Assembly: GCA_017457545.1 (NCBI GenBank)
Contig: JAFTHF010000272.1
Coordinates: 1 to 5,784, forward strand
Source of the DNA: Clostridia bacterium
GTDB taxonomy: Bacteria > Bacillota_A > Clostridia > Oscillospirales > CAG-272
Direction of reading: 5' to 3'
Length of the DNA: 5,784 bases
A program made the translations under genes and the position numbers. Positions within the stretch are counted from its first letter, which is position 1. Each line of letters starts with the position of its first letter. Of the stretch, positions 3,601 to 5,784 are shown one piece after another. The notes beneath the pieces were generated by a model, which saw only the letters and a program-made list of their open reading frames with translations, was not told the DNA's origin and searched no databases.

Positions 3601-5784
3601 TGGCATATTAATGACTGGAATGATTTCTACAGAACATTTGCTGTTGCAACCTGCGGTCTCCATGTACCTCTTGCAGAGCTTATGACTAAAAAAGCGCTTC
3701 ACCCGTCTGATGCTGAGGCATCAAATCTCTTTGCTGAAGCTGACATTGCTAGTATTAACGCATCTGTTATTACTCAGGAAACTGGTGATGCTCTTTACGA
3801 CCGTCTCTTTATCCCTCTTTACAGACTTCTCGGTATTGAAGGTTTCTATAATGCTTCAACAAATCCTGGTGGCTACTACGGTTACGATAAGATCAGAGAA
3901 GCTTCTCAGACATGGGCACAAGAAAACAATATGGGCGTTAAGGTTTCCGGTATTTATAATTCAGGTGTACCTCTTTGGACTTATGTTCTTCAGCCCATTG
4001 TATATTGGCTTGAAAATGAGCTTTTCGTAAGACCTGTTCAGACAATTGCTGAACTTCTTCCAAACCTTCTTACAATGCTCGAATATGACCAGCTCCGTCC
4101 CAAGCTCAGTAATATCAGTCTTTATATCGGTTACACAATTGATATAGCTAGCTTTATTGGTGGTAAGAGTACTGACCTCAGCCTTTCAGGTATTATTCTT
4201 CCTCTTCTCACCGGTTTAGGTATTACTCAGGATGCTCTTAAGGGCGGTATCAGCGGTCTTCTCTCAGCTCTTCTCGGTGGCGTAAGAACTACAAATCCCA
4301 ATGAAACTTATACCGATGAAAAGGGAAATACTGTAGCTTACAAGTATCTGATGAAGGTGACAAAAGAAGTTGTCACAGATGAATTCGGAAACAAGGTTAC
4401 TCAGAATGTGACCAGCACAACAGAAAAAGCACAGTGGAAGGCTTCAAACGGAACAACCTATTATATTAAGACTCCCGGCCTTCTTACTGCTACGCTTTAC
4501 GGTCTTATGATTCAGGAGGACGATCCTGAAACCAGTGAAAACGAAACACTTGAAAATCCCTTCCTTGATTGGATCTTTATGAAGGGCGGAAACACTGCAC
4601 AGGTACCTCTTCAGATTCCTGTTAACCGCTTTATGGCTGCCGGTTCACTTAAGGGCGGCGACCATCCCAATAATGAATCGACATCAATTGCCGGTGTTTA
4701 CGGTTCAGTAACAAACTACCACATTTATGCTGAACCCGGTGTATCAATGCTCGTTCTCCTCCGTTGGCTTCTCAACGACGGTACTCTTGATGTGCTTATG
4801 CCTCTTCTCAGCGGCCTCATCAAGCCCACAGTTGATCCCGAAACAGGCGAAGAATCAAGCATTCTTGACACAATTATTCCCATTATTGACGGTCAGGCTG
4901 ATAACCTTATGGCTATCATTATCTGCCTTCTCAATGACTATGTTATAACTGCAGAAAAATTCCAGGATCCTGCTCAGGATACAAGTGCCTGGGGTAAATA
5001 TAACGCTGAAGGAACAGGGTTCGATTCATATCTTAACGAAAACGGAACTTCTAAGTTTGCGTTTGGTACTATTCTTAGAAAATACCTCTCTGAAGGTAAT
5101 GCAAATGTTACTGAACTCGAACTTACTACAGGTAACTTCACAGATGCTGACCTTACAGCTAAGGCAGACCTTGCAGTTGCTAACGCAGATAAGCTCATCA
5201 ACTCTCTTGCAACAACTCTCTTTGTTGCTCTTAAAGATACCCTTCTCGGTATTGACGCTATCAGAGACCTTGGCTTCGAAGCAGTTATTGAGAAGATGGA
5301 AAAATCTATCAACGATCCTACTGCTAAGAAGGTTACTCTTGAAGACGTTGTTACTGACACAGTAATCGGTAATAACCTTGTTGATATCATCATGAATCTC
5401 GTATTCGGTAACGGCCTTCCCACTAAGGCTAAGCTCGCAGACGGAACTCAGATTCAGGCTCATACCGACGGTCAGAAGATGTCTCAGACATATACTGACG
5501 GACAGGGCGTAACAAAAACAACAGAATATTACATCACAGCAGGTAGCGATTCTGCTCCTCTTGCCTACGATGAAAAGGGTGACGTTGAAATCGTACGCCA
5601 GGTTAAGTATGCCCTTGATGCAGACGGTAACGAAACTGACAGAATCGAAGGCTTCGTAGTTAACGAAGGTCTCCTCGGTGGCTTATTCGGTGATCCTGAA
5701 AGCATTCTTAACAAGGTTCTTGACGCACTCGGTGACTTCAACCTTGACATCAGCCCCGTAGGCTTCTATGACATCTGGACCAGC
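547..5784 (+). CDS. Giant exported repetitive protein of unknown function (partial, C-terminus outside window)
   Basis: I do not recognise the family. The frame runs 1746 codons (roughly 190 kDa) without a stop and leaves the window open. ATG 547 is fixed by a strong ribosome binding site and by the export signal right after it. Layout: signal peptide 1-30; Thr/Ser-rich, probably beta-stranded segment about 143-218; Ala-rich helical region about 219-770; hydrophobic stretch 807-845; Trp/Tyr/Cys-rich segment 847-1052; then amphipathic Leu-rich helices alternating with polar linkers to 1746. Diverged internal repeats occur in the last third. No catalytic triad, nucleotide-binding motif or polysaccharide-binding signature is evident. 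A Leu-rich, repetitive, exported protein of this size fits a surface or adhesive structural role, but that is inference. Anchoring (LPXTG, SLH or dockerin) would lie beyond 5784. It appears monocistronic at its 5' end, driven by P2 and perhaps P1. Confidence 0.93.
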   Translation, partial: MKVGKKALSCLLAIMMIVSSCSVCFSVLGATTDTKDIYNAIVMHYDSLMDAIDKATVADEAKRDTSGVPVKNGSVWEIKKDTLNGGWLAVSRAIASYAKGTVGTNKTYVDLVDAIKAVAAGYAGSNGHPVADYNAILEYYKFGSTATGTFASQDTVTLNIGTGFDLLAFKDVASIVDKTYSTAVLKFTPKGELATGYTLSTADDISFTTTDFIEPDTDVAAIKGVLEQCIAADAFKTWFNKATLTTDDLAAMTQLLALFDTTMAITGLGYTEAEIWDYYVAPEVSKTYAETKAWYDAAGARAEAEPKAVAYKTRLDALMATDLTAMDAAGLFAHRQSVQAVVNEIENDQFSTLVITILNEKEANYYGANGYKVESYLKELGLKIAQAYAPLFADQLVQLATEADTLKTSKDVELAEGQTWESTPEYAAALAWVTAASDLISDIDSYVLDGASFADIAECKSANGNAITEALYKKVADEIGVVSLDIYGTSYLEDKAAMDKIMTSTILTGRSYNTIYEIAEEFRLLYNKAAQLRDDATMQAVYAAIYPDGIEEYATYLNTMKAAAAQSYYDTLAIVDAYYSEGGSVKYYNFEGIIARAESTRNTSGTYATVATFLNSTPAYVPDAELEQIKAADISALYNKIFGTDGYYNKAVAFRTGLNNLRNLAYQHSNEQTADKKILSYILRQENVTGSQYGWESCIGSVSVDKIREFVNEIELVQQTGIQTSNGKITAGGIEDLMTLAVEDLDKILISNDLGTLLNSLTAKENEETGATVGFLGVWGFDYTFKNPGGGTTTVKAGDPCKNLREFLINLVVGLLWGGSLQTTLFTALNGAVGPAVYNIADTNGQCLSVVSAKKSLWQWLPEITQRAIPTMPHLYYEDWNGIDNVAQTDGANLEWYKYFTGEAFKMGGNSEYDYTMILKVLQKAPLDRTVSNQNNASGTREIRSYWAPFKYNDQIARDDCALLGTYSRTLPYTRGYEITQDKTLNANLWTEGEDQLPFCNDGANCTNPDHYFNSKKAWHINDWNDFYRTFAVATCGLHVPLAELMTKKALHPSDAEASNLFAEADIASINASVITQETGDALYDRLFIPLYRLLGIEGFYNASTNPGGYYGYDKIREASQTWAQENNMGVKVSGIYNSGVPLWTYVLQPIVYWLENELFVRPVQTIAELLPNLLTMLEYDQLRPKLSNISLYIGYTIDIASFIGGKSTDLSLSGIILPLLTGLGITQDALKGGISGLLSALLGGVRTTNPNETYTDEKGNTVAYKYLMKVTKEVVTDEFGNKVTQNVTSTTEKAQWKASNGTTYYIKTPGLLTATLYGLMIQEDDPETSENETLENPFLDWIFMKGGNTAQVPLQIPVNRFMAAGSLKGGDHPNNESTSIAGVYGSVTNYHIYAEPGVSMLVLLRWLLNDGTLDVLMPLLSGLIKPTVDPETGEESSILDTIIPIIDGQADNLMAIIICLLNDYVITAEKFQDPAQDTSAWGKYNAEGTGFDSYLNENGTSKFAFGTILRKYLSEGNANVTELELTTGNFTDADLTAKADLAVANADKLINSLATTLFVALKDTLLGIDAIRDLGFEAVIEKMEKSINDPTAKKVTLEDVVTDTVIGNNLVDIIMNLVFGNGLPTKAKLADGTQIQAHTDGQKMSQTYTDGQGVTKTTEYYITAGSDSAPLAYDEKGDVEIVRQVKYALDADGNETDRIEGFVVNEGLLGGLFGDPESILNKVLDALGDFNLDISPVGFYDIWTS
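1201..2860 (+). other. Ala-rich helical region of the giant protein (about residues 219-771)
   Basis: This part is dominated by Ala, Leu, Glu, Asp, Lys and Tyr with few Pro or Gly, in runs of 20-35 residues of heptad-like spacing separated by short loops (for example around residues 300-345, 358-405 and 519-580). That suggests a rod of helical bundles such as those found in many Gram-positive surface proteins. I see no exact tandem repeat and cannot assign a named domain such as FIVAR with confidence. Cysteine is scarce (C229, C459, C698), as expected for an exported protein. Confidence 0.5.
2965..3081 (+). other. Hydrophobic stretch (about residues 807-845)
   Basis: FLINLVVGLLWG (807-818) is followed by a second apolar run with TALNGAVGPAVYNIA ending near 838. 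The first run is short for a membrane span and lies inside an exported protein, so an amphipathic or buried helix hairpin is more likely than a transmembrane segment. It marks the junction between the helical rod and the aromatic, Cys-rich segment. Confidence 0.4.
3085..3702 (+). other. Trp/Tyr/Cys-rich central segment (residues 847-1052)
   Basis: Composition changes sharply here: many Trp and Tyr (SLWQWLPE, HLYYEDWNG, LEWYKYF, RSYWAPFKYND, AWHINDWNDFYRTF) and five cysteines, C847, C961, C1000, C1006 and C1036, with C801 just before. C1000 and C1006 sit in a compact C-x5-C-x4-H motif (CNDGANCTNPDH) rich in Asn and Asp. This reads as a globular, probably disulfide-linked or metal-binding domain inserted in an otherwise helical protein. 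Surface aromatics would suit ligand or carbohydrate binding, but no known binding-module signature is recognised. Confidence 0.5.
3814..4824 (+). repeat. Recurring PLxxxLGI-type motif in amphipathic helices
   Basis: PLYRLLGI (residues 1090-1097, DNA 3814-3837) and PLLTGLGI (1219-1226, DNA 4201-4224) share the PLxxxLGI pattern and much of their codon choice. PLLSGLIK (1419-1426, DNA 4801-4824) is a weaker third copy, exactly 200 residues after the second. Each is preceded by an apolar segment and followed by a polar or Gly-rich turn. They probably mark the same position in diverged copies of one helical module. Confidence 0.45.
4285..4503 (+). repeat. Linker module copy A with DEKGN motifs (about residues 1247-1319)
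   Basis: A polar, Thr-rich, probably beta-stranded linker carries TDEKGNTV (1256-1263) and TDEFGNKV (1277-1284), 21 residues apart, then ends in GLLTATLYG (1311-1319) followed by a DDPE acidic turn. The order of motifs matches copy B near the window end. DxxGN turns are typical of extracellular beta-hairpin linkers and may bind calcium, which is not shown here. Confidence 0.45.
5533..5700 (+). repeat. Linker module copy B with DEKGD motif (about residues 1663-1718)
   Basis: YDEKGDVE (1674-1681) is followed by VKYALDADGNETD (about 1686-1698) and then GLLGGLFGDPE (1708-1718). Copy A has DEKGN, YKYLM, a second D-x-x-GN turn, then GLLTATLYG and DDPE in the same order. The preceding residues 1639-1658 are also Thr/Gly/Asp-rich with two TDG[QG]-type turns. 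Copy B appears shorter than copy A. The similarity is at motif level only. Confidence 0.4.

Noticed and set aside
4974..5463. Two overlapping antisense frames of about 145-149 codons
   Set aside because: They lie wholly inside the giant gene on the opposite strand, overlap each other in different frames, have Ser/Arg- or Cys-rich compositions typical of complement reading of biased codons, and lack ribosome sites.

Overview
The window looks like a low-to-moderate G+C Firmicutes genome, most likely an uncultured gut-type clostridium (Ruminococcaceae/Oscillospirales-like). This is inferred from textbook sigma-A promoters, an AAGGAGG ribosome binding site, heavy use of CTT, GCT, ACA, GAA and AGA codons, and a clostridial-style export signal (MKVGKKALSCLLAIMMIV). 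No marker gene is present, so the taxonomy is only a style judgement.

Layout: positions 1-546 hold no convincing gene and form a structured regulatory region. From left to right it has a strong hairpin (19-50), probably the terminator of a neighbouring gene. A small inverted repeat (64-87) follows, then a near-consensus promoter P1 (99-127) whose -35 region is overlapped by one of two CGCATATG repeats. Next is an A+T-rich spacer with three TTTRTGCAA words. A second promoter P2 (377-405) has an extended -10. Its predicted leader of about 135 nt carries three TATAGG words, three tandem 11-bp T5GC repeats (435-467), an A+U-rich hairpin (484-513) and the ribosome binding site (532-538).

Positions 547-5784 are one uninterrupted reading frame of 1746 codons, with no stop before the window ends. 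It encodes the N-terminal part of a giant exported protein of no family I recognise. I read it as a signal peptide, a Thr-rich probably beta-rich segment, a long Ala-rich helical region (about residues 219-770), and a hydrophobic stretch (807-845). Then come a Trp/Tyr/Cys-rich central segment (847-1052) and a C-terminal half in which amphipathic leucine-rich helices alternate with polar linkers carrying DEKGN-type motifs. Diverged internal repeats are visible in that half (PLxxxLGI motifs, and two DEKG[ND] linker modules about 418 residues apart). No catalytic motif, cell-wall sorting signal, SLH domain or dockerin is visible; any C-terminal anchor would lie beyond the window.

The biology is therefore a single, apparently dual-promoter transcription unit for a very large secreted or surface protein. 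The features most worth following are its leader architecture and its repeat structure. Every other longer open frame within 547-5784, on either strand, appears to be a shadow of this gene.
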